Shown here: positions 7,880-19,770 of the stretch, one piece after another
How positions within the stretch are numbered: the first letter of the stretch is position 1
Layout: the number at the start of each line of letters is the position of its first letter
Assembly (NCBI GenBank): GCA_965222725.1
Contig: OZ244969.1
Coordinates: 1,054,001-1,118,000, forward strand
Reading direction: 5' to 3'
DNA from: GCA-2748575 sp965222725
GTDB taxonomy: Bacteria; Pseudomonadota; Gammaproteobacteria; Pseudomonadales; Ketobacteraceae
DNA length: 64,000 nt
Made by a program: the position numbers and the translations under genes
The notes under the pieces: model-generated
What the model saw: only the letters and a program-made list of their open reading frames with translations
What the model was told of the DNA's origin: nothing
Databases searched by the model: none

Positions 7880-9949
7880 ATGATGAGAAACAAAAGCTGT
7901 CTCCAAACCCTCTTCTTTTTGTTGGTGTTGCCTTTCACATCGGCGGTTCGGGCTGCGGATATTGATTATCTGGGGCTGGAATCCCTGTTTGGTGAACCTG
8001 TTACAGCAATCGCCACGGGCAAGCCCCTGAGAATGTCCGACGCGCCGCTTTCTGTAGAGATTATCAGCCACAAGGAAATTGCGCGCAGTGGTGCCATGGA
8101 TATTCCCCAGCTATTGAGACGAGTGGCTGGTGTGGATGTATCGCGAAATTTCAAAGGACAGGTGGATGTGAATATCCGTGGCTACAATCAGCCCTTGTCC
8201 AACAGACTGCTGGTGCTGATTAATGGCAGGCAGGTGTACATGGATAATCTTGGTTTTACCATGTGGAACGCCTTGCCGGTCCAAATGGGCGAAATCAAGC
8301 AGATCGAGATTGTGAAAGGCCCTAATACTTCTCTGTTAGGGTTCAATGCGGTATCCGGTGCTATCAACATCATCACCTTTGATCCGTTGACCATGGACAG
8401 AGATGCGCTGGAGCTGCGGGCCGGTACTCAGAATCATCGGGAAGGAGCCGGTATCATCACAGTTTCACCGACCGACAATATGGCACTGCGTCTATCCGCG
8501 GGAACCGTCCAAAGCGATGGCTTTGAGCGGGATGTTTACGGCCCGGAGGTGACCGAAGACGATGCGCTGGACCGAACCAATGCCAATCTGACCTGGTCAT
8601 ACCGGTACAGTGACAACCTCGGGTTCGAGGCAGAGGCCGGTTATGCCGATCAGGTTGCTGACACCATGTTCGCTGCCGGGGGCAACGGGATCTTTGATCT
8701 TGAAAATGATCATATTCGTTTGGCAGCTCATTATGATTCTGAATGGCTTGGTCTTGTTTCTGCCAACATCTATCGTAACCAGTCAGAATTTTTTGTGGAT
8801 TTTCGAAAGTTCAATTCAACGCTCGATCCCACCTCGGTCATAGAAAATGAACTGAACGTATTTCAGTTGAATACACTGAAACCGCTTGGTACAGATCACA
8901 ATGTGCGCCTGGGAATGGAGGTACGGGAAAACTCACTGCAAGGATCATCGATTGGTACCGATCCGGGTCGTTTTAACAATGATATAGTATCGGTTAATGC
9001 CATGTGGGACTGGCAAGTACAGGATAAGCTGCAGCTGACTAACGCCCTCCGGCACGATGACTGGGAAACCAGTCGTGATGGAGGTATTCCGTTAAATGAC
9101 ACCAAGCTGGATATTGAACTATCGGATTACGACCGTTCTGAATCTGACATCAGCTACAACAGCAGCCTTGTGTACAGAGCCACTGCGCAGGCAAGTGTGA
9201 GATTGTCAGTGGGTAAAGGCATTCATGTTCCCAGCCTGGCTGAACTTTCGCGAAGTTTTGTTCCGGCACCGGTGATCGAGAATTACGGTAATCCTTTTCT
9301 GGAAACAGAGGAGAATACCACCACCGAACTGGCATTCAACTATCGGTTTTCCGGTAGCGATACTCGGCTCACTGTTAATCTGTTTCGGCAGGAGCTGGAA
9401 AACTTTATCGGGCAAACGGTCGTACCGCCGGGTCCAGGCAATGCCCGTGCTGATATAACGTTTGAAAACCTGGGGGAGTCAACGGCCCAGGGTTTTGAGA
9501 CTACCCTTAAAGGTTCCCGGGATGATTCTCTGCAATGGAACATTAATTACAGCTACATCAATATTGATGATTCCTCGGATGAAAATGCGGTACGTGACAT
9601 TCTTTTTGAAACCAACACACCACAACACAAACTAAATATTTATGCCGGCTATACTCTGGGTAAATGGCTTGTCGATCTGGATATGCATTATGTCCATGAT
9701 ATTGAATACCAGGCAGCAATAATCAACTTTTCCAATCCCTTGGTGAAAGAGACACTGGATAGTTATTTGCTGCTGAATCTCAATGTCACCTATCAGTTAT
9801 TCAAGCACACACAGGTTGCTATACACGGGTACAACCTTATCGATGACCATCAGGAACGACCGGACTTTATGGTCGGCCCGTCAGCCGCAGGCGGAGAAGA
9901 ATTGCAAAGGGCATTTTTTCTGACACTGCGTTACCAGCCAGAAGGCTAG
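7880..9949 (+). CDS. TonB-dependent outer-membrane receptor
   Basis: Protein of 689 residues with a signal peptide ending near ...SAVRA. The plug domain (about 45-160) is clear: SVEIISHKEIARSG, LLRRVAGVDV, NIRGYNQ, LLVLINGRQVYMD, IEIVKGPNTSLLGFNAVSGAINI. The remainder is a beta-barrel with alternating aromatic strands and conserved ELAFNYRF and NLFRQELENF segments typical of siderophore/vitamin-type receptors, and it ends in FFLTLRYQPEG. Two ATGs are adjacent (7880, 7883); AGGAG at 7872-7876 is better spaced for the second. It lies between a YfiR-like protein and a hybrid kinase with short gaps on both sides. The ligand cannot be told from the sequence. In this setting it may also sense a ligand for the kinase. 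Confidence 0.9.
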   Translation: MMRNKSCLQTLFFLLVLPFTSAVRAADIDYLGLESLFGEPVTAIATGKPLRMSDAPLSVEIISHKEIARSGAMDIPQLLRRVAGVDVSRNFKGQVDVNIRGYNQPLSNRLLVLINGRQVYMDNLGFTMWNALPVQMGEIKQIEIVKGPNTSLLGFNAVSGAINIITFDPLTMDRDALELRAGTQNHREGAGIITVSPTDNMALRLSAGTVQSDGFERDVYGPEVTEDDALDRTNANLTWSYRYSDNLGFEAEAGYADQVADTMFAAGGNGIFDLENDHIRLAAHYDSEWLGLVSANIYRNQSEFFVDFRKFNSTLDPTSVIENELNVFQLNTLKPLGTDHNVRLGMEVRENSLQGSSIGTDPGRFNNDIVSVNAMWDWQVQDKLQLTNALRHDDWETSRDGGIPLNDTKLDIELSDYDRSESDISYNSSLVYRATAQASVRLSVGKGIHVPSLAELSRSFVPAPVIENYGNPFLETEENTTTELAFNYRFSGSDTRLTVNLFRQELENFIGQTVVPPGPGNARADITFENLGESTAQGFETTLKGSRDDSLQWNINYSYINIDDSSDENAVRDILFETNTPQHKLNIYAGYTLGKWLVDLDMHYVHDIEYQAAIINFSNPLVKETLDSYLLLNLNVTYQLFKHTQVAIHGYNLIDDHQERPDFMVGPSAAGGEELQRAFFLTLRYQPEG

Positions 9950-9953
9950 TCTC

Positions 9954-12761
<2,808 letters not shown>

Positions 12762-12773
12762 CGGTGGAAAGCG

Positions 12774-12805
12774 CAGATTCGGTCTATTAAAATAGTCGGA
12801 ATCTG
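12774..12805. repeat. Inverted repeat between the kinase and yaiL genes
   Basis: CAGATTC (12774-12780) pairs with GAATCTG (12799-12805), and an inner CTAT/ATAG pair lies between them. It falls in the 65-base gap between the hybrid kinase and the DUF2058 gene. There is no T-run after it, so a terminator is not convincing. It may be an operator or leader hairpin for the downstream gene. Confidence 0.35.
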
Positions 12806-12826
12806 GTTACACAATGGTAATTTAAA

Positions 12827-13366
12827 ATGGCTTCTTTACAGGATCAATTACTGAAGGCCGGCATGGTCGACAAAAACAAGGCGCAGCGCATCAAGAAAGA
12901 GAAACAGAAGCAGCGCAAACAGGCGGTAAAAACAGGCGCCCAGAGTGACGATCAGGCCAAACAACTGGCAGAGCAGGCCCGCCAGCAAAAGCTGGAAAGG
13001 GACCGGGAAATCAGCGAGCAACAAAAACGCGCCGCCCGGGAAAAAGAGATTGAAGCCCAGATCAGGCAGTTAATCGAAGTTAACCGGGTTGATCGCAGCC
13101 AGGGCGAGTCCACCTACCAGTTTCAGCATGAAAAAAGCATCAAGAAAATCTATGTCACCGATAAGCAGCATGAAGAGGTGGTAAAAGGTAAATTAGCAGT
13201 AGTTATCTTCAATAACGAATTTGAGCTGGTCCCCTCGCCTGTTGCCGATAAAATTGCGGAACGTGCCGAAGACCGGATAGTGGTAAGAAATACCAAAACC
13301 GGTCAACAGCTTGATGAAGATGATCCCTACGCGGATTATCAGATCCCTGACGACCTTATGTGGTGA
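12827..13366 (+). CDS. yaiL: DUF2058 family protein YaiL
   Basis: Small, very charged protein of 179 residues. It starts SLQDQLLKAGMVDKNKAQR, the signature opening of the DUF2058/YaiL family, followed by a Lys/Arg/Gln-rich helix (about 20-80), then a folded part with YQFQHEKSIKKIYV, LAVVIFNNEFELVP and a terminal DPYADYQIPDDLMW, also typical of the family. It is thought to be nucleic-acid or ribosome associated, but no enzymatic role is established. The length agrees with the family. It appears to be transcribed on its own, after the kinase gene and before the AraC-type regulator. Confidence 0.88.
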   Translation: MASLQDQLLKAGMVDKNKAQRIKKEKQKQRKQAVKTGAQSDDQAKQLAEQARQQKLERDREISEQQKRAAREKEIEAQIRQLIEVNRVDRSQGESTYQFQHEKSIKKIYVTDKQHEEVVKGKLAVVIFNNEFELVPSPVADKIAERAEDRIVVRNTKTGQQLDEDDPYADYQIPDDLMW

Positions 13367-13503
13367 GTTTGAGCAATATCCACAGTAACAGCAGATTCGG
13401 TTTTATACTTGACTAACGGAGACAACTAATGAATCTTTGGCGGTAAATCCGGCCCCTTCAGACAGGTGCTGGAGCTATTGAATCTGAAGTGTGGCACCAA
13501 GCA

Positions 13504-14337
13504 ATGACCGACCAATTCCATGATAATAATAATCCGCGTGAAGAAAGCGGAACCACTGGCACCGTCTATTATCGCCCTCACAGCCTGCTCCTGTTAGCGC
13601 ATTCACTCTTTATAGGCCTGGAAGATAAAACCTTAAACCGCAAGAGTTTTCGATTGATTCTGTCGGGTTCCGGCAATTTCAAACTGACCATTGCCAATCA
13701 GGAGGTATTGCACACCAAGGCTGTACTACTCTCTCCGACAATTGGTGCATTTGAGATTTCTGCGCTGGAGGAAGACGTCGCTCTGTTTGATTTTACGATT
13801 CGGTCACCGGAATACCCGGGGTTGAAGCGCCTGCTGCAGAATAGCGACAGATTGCTCCCGGAGGCGGAGAGTTTTCACCGTCTGCAGGACCTGCTCAAGG
13901 AAGGGCAAAGGGGATCACTTACAACTGACGATGTGAAATGGTTGATGTCACAGGCCTATCAGGCGTTAACGGGCCAGGAACCGGCGCCACTGGCGTATGA
14001 CCCCAGAGTGGCTGACACCATCAACCGGATTGAGAGCCTGCCGCTGGCGGATATATCCCTGGTTGCGCTGGCGAACGCCGTTCACCTATCGCCTGACCGG
14101 CTCCGAAAATTATTCAAGCAGCAGACTGGCTCCACCTTTTCCCAGTATGCTCGGGCCAGTGCCCTTTGGCGTGCCATGAAGCTGCTGGATCAGCAGGTTT
14201 CGGCCACTGAAATCGCGCACCAGATCGGCTTTCATGATGCGGCTCACTTTTATCATGCCTTCACGGATCAGTTTGGTATCAGCTTGTCGGACAAGTTGAA
14301 CCAGCGAAAATTTCATCGGGTAAGGTGTGATAACTAG
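13504..14337 (+). CDS. AraC-family transcriptional regulator
   Basis: Regulator of 277 residues (ATG at 13504) or 282 if the GTG at 13489 is used; neither has a clear Shine-Dalgarno. The N-terminal half (about 20-130) looks like a small beta-rich sensing domain (LILSGSGNFKLTIANQEV, AVLLSPTIGAFEIS). The C-terminal 100 residues are a double helix-turn-helix: SLVALANAVHLSPDRLRKLF, then ATEIAHQIGFHDAAHFYHAF and FGISLSD. This is the standard AraC/XylS DNA-binding unit. It lies upstream of and in line with the carboxylesterase gene, which may be its target. A direct repeat of CCCTCCTCA (14363-14371, 14377-14385) between the two genes is a possible binding site. Confidence 0.88.
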   Translation: MTDQFHDNNNPREESGTTGTVYYRPHSLLLLAHSLFIGLEDKTLNRKSFRLILSGSGNFKLTIANQEVLHTKAVLLSPTIGAFEISALEEDVALFDFTIRSPEYPGLKRLLQNSDRLLPEAESFHRLQDLLKEGQRGSLTTDDVKWLMSQAYQALTGQEPAPLAYDPRVADTINRIESLPLADISLVALANAVHLSPDRLRKLFKQQTGSTFSQYARASALWRAMKLLDQQVSATEIAHQIGFHDAAHFYHAFTDQFGISLSDKLNQRKFHRVRCDN

Positions 14338-14464
14338 TTGATTTTTAATTTATAAATCTTTTCCCTCCTCAGAATACCCTCCTCATACAAGATGTCGTTT
14401 CAGGGTTCGGATTAACTGTTGATCAAAACAGCTATTCAGAAATCCAAAAACAAGAGCATAAAAA

Positions 14465-16066
14465 ATGATTCGACTTCACTCGCACCGCTATGTCTGGGGC
14501 CTGTTTATTCTGGGGGCTTTTTTCATGCTTTCCGGTTGTAATCAGCGGGTTGAAATTGAAACCGGCTATGGCACCGTTTCCGGTGTTCGCGAAGCAAAAG
14601 CCACCCGTTTCCTTGGAATACCCTTTGCAGCTGCTCCTGTGGGCGATCTCCGCTGGGCGGATCCGCTTCCACCCGAACCCTGGGAAGGCGTTCTGGATGC
14701 TTCCCGGTTTGGGTCTGCCTGCACGCAGTTTGCATCCGGTTTGCCCATATTCAATCAGAGTGAAGATTGCCTGACATTGAATATCTGGGTTCCCAATACA
14801 CCGGGGCCCCATCCGGTCATGTTCTGGGTTCATGGCGGCGGTCAGATTACGGGTTCGAGCTCTGAGCTTCAATACGATGCTGCTAAACTTGCTGCCTCTC
14901 AGAACATGATCGTGGTTACCACTAACTATCGTTTACAAGCCCTGGGCTTCTTTGCATTGCCGGGTACCGGGTCTCGGGATGCCATTACCGGTAATCAGAC
15001 GATCAAAGATCTGATTGCAGGTCTTGAGTGGGTCAACCAGGAAATCGCCGGCTTCGGCGGCGACCCGGATAATATCACTATTGCCGGAGAGTCTGCCGGT
15101 TCTACCAATGTCTGCGGCTTGCTGGCCACACCAAAAACCAGTGAACCTGTAAAGCTGTTTCATCGCGCTATCATGCAAAGTGGCGCCTGTGACTCGCTGG
15201 GGATAATGACACTGGAAGAAGCGCAGGCGGAAGGCATGCGTCTGCTGGCATTACTTGGCTGCGATCAGGATCCCGAGCCGCTGCAGTGCGCACGGGAAAA
15301 ATCCATCAGGGATATTCAGACGCATACCAAAATGAATATGTGGGAGTCTTTTACCTATCGCCGTGATGAGTGGTTCTTTTTACTGGGGCTGATTATTGAT
15401 GGCGATATTTTTCCAGACAATCCCCTGACGCTGCTGGAGGAAAACCCCAAGCCCGACACCCCTGTTATGCTGGGTACCAATAAAGATGAAGGCAGTCTCT
15501 TCAGTGGTTTTCTGGATCATCCGGGTAATGCCGCTGATTATCTGACGTTCCTGAATGATCGCTATCCGGATCAGGCGGATGAGTATGCTGATCTTTATCC
15601 GTTTGAGGATTTTTCCAATGCCGGTAACGCTCATTCGGCGTTGCGCGGAGATCTGTTATTCAAGTGCCCCACCCTGAACATGGCGCGGCTTTACAGCGTG
15701 CATAATAACGTATGGCATTACTACTTTACCCATGATGTTATCAGCCCTTATATGTCGGTGATCGCATCAACCTTTGGCGATAATCCACCGGAGCTTGGGG
15801 CCTTTCATGCGGCGGATATCGGATTCCTTTTTGACTTTCCCATTTTATCCTGGACTTACCGGCGATCGGATCAAAGCGTAAAGCACTTTATTCAGAATGC
15901 CTGGGGTAACTTTGTACACACCGGTAATCCTAACAGTCAGGATCTGGCTTACTGGGAATTGTTTGACAGCAACCGTGAAAACTATCTGGAGTTGACAGCG
16001 CAGCCGGTAAACCGCAACGATTTCCGGGATGGTATCTGCAGCCGTTTTCCTGCGGATAGCATCTGA
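14465..16066 (+). CDS. Type-B carboxylesterase, lipoprotein
   Basis: Esterase of 533 residues in the carboxylesterase/cholinesterase (alpha/beta hydrolase) family. A lipoprotein signal (hydrophobic run then FFMLSGC, Cys about 24) anchors it in the envelope, probably the outer membrane. The family opening GTVSGVREAKATRFLGIPFA is present, as is the disulfide motif SEDCLTLNIW. The oxyanion hole is HGGG, the nucleophile Ser lies in GESAGS, the acid is probably Glu in GTNKDEGS, and His lies in GAFHAADIGFLF. It would hydrolyse ester bonds in small or lipid substrates outside the inner membrane. The substrate cannot be predicted. The AraC regulator immediately upstream suggests induced expression. 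Confidence 0.92.
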   Translation: MIRLHSHRYVWGLFILGAFFMLSGCNQRVEIETGYGTVSGVREAKATRFLGIPFAAAPVGDLRWADPLPPEPWEGVLDASRFGSACTQFASGLPIFNQSEDCLTLNIWVPNTPGPHPVMFWVHGGGQITGSSSELQYDAAKLAASQNMIVVTTNYRLQALGFFALPGTGSRDAITGNQTIKDLIAGLEWVNQEIAGFGGDPDNITIAGESAGSTNVCGLLATPKTSEPVKLFHRAIMQSGACDSLGIMTLEEAQAEGMRLLALLGCDQDPEPLQCAREKSIRDIQTHTKMNMWESFTYRRDEWFFLLGLIIDGDIFPDNPLTLLEENPKPDTPVMLGTNKDEGSLFSGFLDHPGNAADYLTFLNDRYPDQADEYADLYPFEDFSNAGNAHSALRGDLLFKCPTLNMARLYSVHNNVWHYYFTHDVISPYMSVIASTFGDNPPELGAFHAADIGFLFDFPILSWTYRRSDQSVKHFIQNAWGNFVHTGNPNSQDLAYWELFDSNRENYLELTAQPVNRNDFRDGICSRFPADSI

Positions 16067-16149
16067 CGGTAACCTCTTTGGCGCCCTACGCAGGGGGCGT
16101 TCGGAAACCTGCTACACTTACGGGTATTCCCCGGAGTGTATAGCAAACT

Positions 16150-17961
16150 GTGAAAATGCGATTTCCCTATAAAGCATGGCTTTTCTGCCTGGTTATGGTG
16201 CTGCCAAATCTGTCGGCTGCGCTGTCGGTTCAGATAGATAAGGGTTTCAAATACCGACACCTGGGGACAGACGTCTATTACCTGGAAGATTCGGGTTCAC
16301 ATCTTGATGTGCAACAGGCTATGCAAGAGTCGGACTGGCTGGAATTCCAGGGCAGAGAAATCAATTTTGGCTTTTCAGAATCCACTTACTGGTTGCGCTT
16401 TACCATTGAAAACCGGCTGCCATCACCGGCGGATCTCTTGTTGGTCAATCAATTTCCGCTCCTGGACTTTCTGAATGTCTATGTTGTAGAAGAGGGGAAA
16501 ATTCTGGAGGAGTTCGTCCAGGGAGATTCCAGGCCTGCCCTGTCCAGATCGGTTTTTCATTCCCATTTTATTTTTCCAATCCAGGTCAAGGAAAAGCAAG
16601 CTGTCAGTGTAGTCATCCGTGTGCAGTCGGAAACCGGCTTGCAGTTGCCCTTAATGCTGTGGGATAAGCAGTCCTATATCAGTGGAGACCATTTCAGGTC
16701 CATTGCGATGGGGCTTTTCCTGGGCTTGCTGGTCGCCATGTCGTTGTATCATATACTGGTGTTCCTTAGCTTGAAGGAGCGTTCCTTTCTATACTATGCC
16801 CTGTTAAATCTTGGTCTGTTGTGTGCGTATCTCAGTTTATCCGGCCTGTTGGGTGCGTTGACCAATGCCGGGCATAAATCCCTTGGGGATAATTTCCTGC
16901 TGGCGTCCATATCAGTGTCCACAGCTTTTGCTTTGTTATTTGTTAATTCCATTCTGCAGGTTCCTGAATCCTATCCACGAGCAGCCAGACTCCTTAACTA
17001 TCTGGCGGTCATTGCCCTGATAGCCGCGGGCTCCTGTCTGTTTATGAGTCATTCGAAAGTTGCAGTGCCGGTGCTGAGTCTGGCCGGTGCCAGTATGGTG
17101 CCGATGGTCTATATCCAGGTAAGACGGCTGCTGGATGGCTATTCTATTGCCAAGTACGTTTTAGCTGCCAGCGTATTTGCTGCGGCGGGCTTCACTATAA
17201 GTGTAACAAGCAACATCGGCGTTATACCGAATAGCCTGTTGTCAGAGGCTGCGGCATACATTGGGGTTGTAATAATGACCATGCTGGATGCCTTTGCGCT
17301 TTCTCACCGGGTTAATATCGAACGTCGGTTGCGACAGCTCGCACAGACTCAATTAATTGAAAGCCAGAATAAACTGAATCAAAAACTGGATGATCAGGTA
17401 AGGGCCCGTACTGCCGAGCTGGAGCAGGCTAACGAAAGGCTGAAAGAGTTAAGCCGGGTGGACGGATTAACACAGATTTACAATCGCCGTTATTTTACGG
17501 AGCTTTACCGGCGCGAATTCAGGCGAGCTGTTCGGGATGCGTCGCCCTTATCCCTGATGCTGATGGATATTGATCACTTCAAGAATATCAATGACACTTA
17601 TGGACATCCCTTTGGTGATCTTTGCCTGAAAAATGCAGCACACACTATTCTGACATCCATTCGCCGGCCACCGGACATTGCTGCGCGCTATGGCGGCGAA
17701 GAATTCATTGTGTTATTGCCTTCAACCGATAATGAAGGGGCAAGGCATGTGGCAAACAATATACTCACTGCCTTTAATTCCACCCCAAACGAGGATAAGG
17801 ATGTCTCCATCATTGTCACTGTCAGTATTGGCGTTGTGACCCTGGTTCCCGATCAGAACAGCTCTATGGAAACCCTGCTAAAGGCAGCGGATGAATTGTT
17901 GTACCAGGCAAAACATAATGGCCGTAACCGGCTTGAATCCGATACGCTTCAGCTGCAGTAG
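16150..17961 (+). CDS. 7TM diguanylate cyclase (7TMR-DISM plus GGDEF)
   Basis: Membrane enzyme of 603 residues making cyclic di-GMP. A signal peptide is followed by a periplasmic 7TMR-DISM extracellular domain (about 30-165, with STYWLRFTIENR), a seven-helix membrane region (about 185-385), a coiled-coil linker (about 395-435) and a GGDEF domain (about 437-600). The active-site motif is GGEEF (515-519), and an RPPD inhibitory I-site (506-509) sits five residues before it, so product feedback is likely. The GTG at 16150 is favoured over the ATG two codons later because GGAG at 16133-16136 is nearer. It stands alone on the plus strand and converges on the SDR operon. Confidence 0.92.
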   Translation: MKMRFPYKAWLFCLVMVLPNLSAALSVQIDKGFKYRHLGTDVYYLEDSGSHLDVQQAMQESDWLEFQGREINFGFSESTYWLRFTIENRLPSPADLLLVNQFPLLDFLNVYVVEEGKILEEFVQGDSRPALSRSVFHSHFIFPIQVKEKQAVSVVIRVQSETGLQLPLMLWDKQSYISGDHFRSIAMGLFLGLLVAMSLYHILVFLSLKERSFLYYALLNLGLLCAYLSLSGLLGALTNAGHKSLGDNFLLASISVSTAFALLFVNSILQVPESYPRAARLLNYLAVIALIAAGSCLFMSHSKVAVPVLSLAGASMVPMVYIQVRRLLDGYSIAKYVLAASVFAAAGFTISVTSNIGVIPNSLLSEAAAYIGVVIMTMLDAFALSHRVNIERRLRQLAQTQLIESQNKLNQKLDDQVRARTAELEQANERLKELSRVDGLTQIYNRRYFTELYRREFRRAVRDASPLSLMLMDIDHFKNINDTYGHPFGDLCLKNAAHTILTSIRRPPDIAARYGGEEFIVLLPSTDNEGARHVANNILTAFNSTPNEDKDVSIIVTVSIGVVTLVPDQNSSMETLLKAADELLYQAKHNGRNRLESDTLQLQ

Positions 17962-18052
17962 TCGGCTGTATTCCACGCAGTATCGGTAGCGCTATTGTTC
18001 GAGAGCATCTACAAGTCGGAAGATGCAGCTTTCACCCCCGCGACTATTGTAT

Positions 18053-18916
18053 TTAAATCCGGATTTTCTCTGAGACCTTCTGAAGCATAGATACAGAAGT
18101 GCGGGAGAAAACCGTTTTCATAACGCCGCGATAAAGTCCGTCGGTAAGTACTTTTCTTCCCAGCAAAGTCGCGTGGGCATCAAGGCCAACGATGTAGCGA
18201 AGTCTAGTGCTGCCATCATTGGCTGCCTTCCAGATTGTTTCGGCAACATCGCCAGGTTTGGTTGCGAATAAGCCCGCAGCGTCATCAATCAGATCCAGCA
18301 CCGGACGTGATTTCTCGTCATAGTCGTTGACACCGGTACAATTCTCGCGGTCTGTAGAGCGACCCCAGAATTCGGTTTTTACCAGGCCTGGTTCAATGAT
18401 CTTGACTTGTATACCATGGGAGGAAACTTCGTACTGCAGGGAATCGCAAAAGCCTTCCACCGCCCATTTACTGGCGTGGTAGACGCTGTAAAGGGGGAAA
18501 ATGGAGCGGCCTGCAAAGCTGGCTACATTAATCAGAAGACCAGAACCTTGCTTGCGAAAATGCGGTAGTATCTCCCGAGTGACCGACATCAGACCCAGTA
18601 CGTTGGTCTGAAATTGCCGGTCAATCTGATCGGGGCTAAAGGTCTCAAACGGACCTATCAGGCCGTAGCCGGCATTATTGATAACCACATCGATTTGCCC
18701 GAATTTCGCTAAACCCTCTGCAATGGCTTCCCTGATAGTCGCTTCCTGCGTTACATCCAGAGCCGGACAAATGACATTAGCCAGGCCAACCAATTCCTGT
18801 TCATTATCGGGCGTGCGCATGGTCGCAATAACGTTCCAACCTTCACGCTGAAACCGGAGAGCGGTTTCACGGCCGATGCCACTGGAACAGCCGGTAATCA
18901 ATACGGTTTGTTTCAT
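18053..18916 (-). CDS. Short-chain dehydrogenase/reductase
   Basis: Classical SDR of 287 residues: nucleotide-binding TGCSSGIG (8-15), NNAG (80-83), and the catalytic pair Y146 and K150 in YHASK with an upstream Ser in VASFAGRS. Arg residues after the second strand (ATMRTPDN) favour NADP(H). The C-terminal extension with LDAHATLLGRKVL is like SDRs acting on hydrophobic or steroid-like alcohols, but the substrate is open. It is the last gene of a three-gene minus-strand operon, 25 bases after the previous SDR gene, and should be controlled from the palindromic promoter region near 20.49 kb by the divergent TetR regulator. Confidence 0.9.
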   Translation of the reverse strand: MKQTVLITGCSSGIGRETALRFQREGWNVIATMRTPDNEQELVGLANVICPALDVTQEATIREAIAEGLAKFGQIDVVINNAGYGLIGPFETFSPDQIDRQFQTNVLGLMSVTREILPHFRKQGSGLLINVASFAGRSIFPLYSVYHASKWAVEGFCDSLQYEVSSHGIQVKIIEPGLVKTEFWGRSTDRENCTGVNDYDEKSRPVLDLIDDAAGLFATKPGDVAETIWKAANDGSTRLRYIVGLDAHATLLGRKVLTDGLYRGVMKTVFSRTSVSMLQKVSEKIRI

Positions 18917-18941
18917 TACTCAATTATCTCTTTGGCACTGA

Positions 18942-19757
18942 TCAGGATCGAGAAACGCGCGCCTGATATTCTCGGGTCTTTTCGTTATCCGGTGCAATTC
19001 GCTCCTGTGCGCCGGCCATTCTCTTGATCCAGTTCCCTACACGTTCAGGTAGGGCCTGCTCAATCGTACCGACAGGAAATAACCATTTCGGCATGGTGAT
19101 TTCAGGCTGTCCATGACGACAGGATGCAACAACTTCTGCTGCGATTTCAGACGGCCGGGCTTTGGGAATGCCACGGATATTCATTCCTGCCGTCAACTCC
19201 GTATCGACCGCGGATGGCATAATGGTTGTAATGGATACACCTGAACCCGCAATCTCGGCACGCACCGCGCGCGATAATCCGGCCACAGCGAATTTACTTG
19301 CCGTGTAAACGGCAGCCCCGGCACAGGTCATTTTCCCCGCCATGGAAGACACATTTACAATATGCCCTTGGCCTCGTTGCAGCATGTCCGGAAGCACAAG
19401 ACGCATACCATTGATCACACCGCCGGTATTGATGGCCATTTCCCGGTGCAACGCTGCTAAGTCGATGCTGGCAAACTCCCCGGTACGCATAATGCCGGCA
19501 TTGTTCACCAGCAAATCCACCGGCCCCAGTTCACGGGCCACATTCAAAAAGTTTTCGAACGATTCGGGATCGGCCACATCCAGTTTCACGGCCCGAACGC
19601 CGGGGAGTGACGCCGCAACAGCGTTTGCTGCCTTCTCATCGATATCGCCGATAACCACCCGTGCCCCCTGATCGACCAGGGCTCTTGCCGTCGCTTCGCC
19701 AATTCCTCTTCCGCCGCCTGTGACGCAAGCAATGGCTCCGTTTAATGTGATGGACAT
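18942..19757 (-). CDS. Short-chain dehydrogenase/reductase
   Basis: Classical SDR of 271 residues with TGGGRGIG (13-20), an Asp at the end of the second strand (VVIGDID) that favours NAD(H), NNAG (85-88), and Y151/K155 in YTASK preceded by the VNVSSMAGK serine. The C-terminal part (AGAQERIAPDNEKTREYQAR) is longer than the 250-residue core and may contact membranes or substrate. It is the middle gene of the operon, 13 bases after the unknown gene and 25 before the second SDR. The two SDRs differ in cofactor signature and so could act in opposite directions or on successive steps; this is inference. Confidence 0.9.
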   Translation of the reverse strand: MSITLNGAIACVTGGGRGIGEATARALVDQGARVVIGDIDEKAANAVAASLPGVRAVKLDVADPESFENFLNVARELGPVDLLVNNAGIMRTGEFASIDLAALHREMAINTGGVINGMRLVLPDMLQRGQGHIVNVSSMAGKMTCAGAAVYTASKFAVAGLSRAVRAEIAGSGVSITTIMPSAVDTELTAGMNIRGIPKARPSEIAAEVVASCRHGQPEITMPKWLFPVGTIEQALPERVGNWIKRMAGAQERIAPDNEKTREYQARVSRS

Positions 19758-19770
19758 AAACCGTAGCCTC

